DNA of 64,000 nt from Flagellimonas flava (GTDB taxonomy: Bacteria; Bacteroidota; Bacteroidia; Flavobacteriales; Flavobacteriaceae). Under the pieces are notes generated by a model. That model had not been told where the DNA came from. It searched no databases and worked only from the letters and a program-made list of their open reading frames with translations. The stretch spans positions 62,001 through 126,000 of the forward strand of contig NZ_FQWL01000003.1 in NCBI RefSeq assembly GCF_900129665.1, in the 5' to 3' direction. Positions 63,804-64,000 of this stretch are shown piece by piece. Both the position numbers and the translations under genes were made by a program. Position 1 is the first letter of the stretch. The number at the start of each line of letters is the position of its first letter.

Positions 63804-63938
63804 ATGACTGATGAAGTTTCTTTTGGCAATAAAATGCTAGTGGGCTTTTTAAGGCTCATGGTTTTTGTATTGGTCCTCATTTTGATCGCTATTCCCGTTT
63901 GCATATTATTGGACTTTTTGGGAATTCTGCCCTCATAG
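63804..63938 (+). CDS. Possible small membrane protein (44 aa)
   Basis: A 44-codon frame (MTDEVSFGNKMLVGFLRLMV...) with one strongly hydrophobic segment (about residues 18-40) ending LPS. It has a charged N-terminus, which fits a small membrane protein, and it lies in the otherwise empty last 315 nt of the window. Nothing else supports it, so it stays tentative. Confidence 0.4.
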   Translation: MTDEVSFGNKMLVGFLRLMVFVLVLILIAIPVCILLDFLGILPS

Positions 63939-64000
63939 GTTCTTTCCTTAAAATGGTGATGAGCAGACCTTCCCATCCACAATGGAGGTCAAGATTAAGG

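Noticed and set aside
63701..63982. 93-codon minus-strand frame at the window end
   Set aside because: Basic low-complexity product without a domain; it overlaps the more plausible small membrane frame on the plus strand.
1..64000. CRISPR array, insertion sequence, prophage or integrative element
   Set aside because: No spaced repeat array, transposase, integrase or phage gene was seen, and the gene order is that of core genes throughout.

Overview
This window is a core-genome segment of a member of the Bacteroidota, most likely a marine Flavobacteriaceae (a Muricauda/Robiginitalea-like genus would fit; that is inference). Supporting signs seen in the sequence are an alternative complex III gene pair, a DUF2723 membrane glycosyltransferase-like protein, a DUF5916 outer-membrane protein, a PorT-family barrel, a lipoprotein-rich secretome, FGly sulfatases, start codons mostly without Shine-Dalgarno sequences, and many promoters of the Bacteroidota type (TTTG, about 19 nt, TAnnTTTG). 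I see no insertion sequence, prophage, CRISPR array or integrase, and no rRNA. There are two tRNA genes, Gln(TTG) and Ser(GGA).

Layout. 1-4 kb: minus-strand actA-actB respiratory genes (actB is cut by the window edge), followed by a divergent SPOR-domain protein. 4.7-9.3 kb: minus-strand rimP-nusA-infB with its own promoter and a striking leader hairpin. 9.3-11.1 kb: a lipoprotein sulfatase and tRNA-Gln. 11.3-16.3 kb: a large DUF2723 protein, a thioredoxin-fold protein without any cysteine, and a membrane metallophosphoesterase. 16.3-23.5 kb: cutC, a Tat-exported glycosylasparaginase, polA, a YihY/BrkB protein and a second sulfatase. 23.5-29.9 kb: a MarR regulator divergent from a tyrosine/homogentisate degradation operon (hpd, hmgA, fahA, a flavin reductase-like protein and a HisC-like aminotransferase). 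29.9-33.2 kb: a lipoprotein and a DUF5916 outer-membrane protein. 33.3-36.5 kb: rplM-rpsI and rpsB-tsf; rpsB carries a C-terminal helix-hairpin-helix extension. 36.5-39.7 kb: a minus-strand ECF sigma factor, an anti-sigma-like HEAT-repeat membrane protein and two paralogous exported DUF4097-like proteins. 39.7-47.9 kb: pyrH-frr, an RND/MMPL exporter, asnS, rpoN, a membrane protein and a PorT-family protein. 48-50.5 kb: exbB, a small membrane protein, two exbD genes and tRNA-Ser. 50.5-57.4 kb: tatD-ansA, a retropepsin-like protease and sucA-sucB. 57-64 kb: an unknown protein, an exported amidohydrolase, galE with a sugar aminotransferase, kdtA and a sugar:H+ symporter.

How it works together. 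Translation and transcription genes (rimP-nusA-infB, rplM-rpsI, rpsB-tsf, pyrH-frr, asnS, rpoN) are interleaved with central carbon and respiratory functions (2-oxoglutarate dehydrogenase, alternative complex III) and with envelope functions (Kdo transferase, galE, ExbB/D, surface lipoproteins). The best candidate for a little-described system is the ECF sigma / HEAT-repeat anti-sigma / tandem DUF4097 module at 36.5-39.7 kb. Its promoter region carries an ECF-like GTAACC element and a tandem 9-bp repeat with a 10-bp period. Other unusual items are the cysteine-free thioredoxin, the S2-HhH fusion, the six-haem ActA, the rimP and rpsB leader structures, and a set of promoters lying only a few bases from their start codons.
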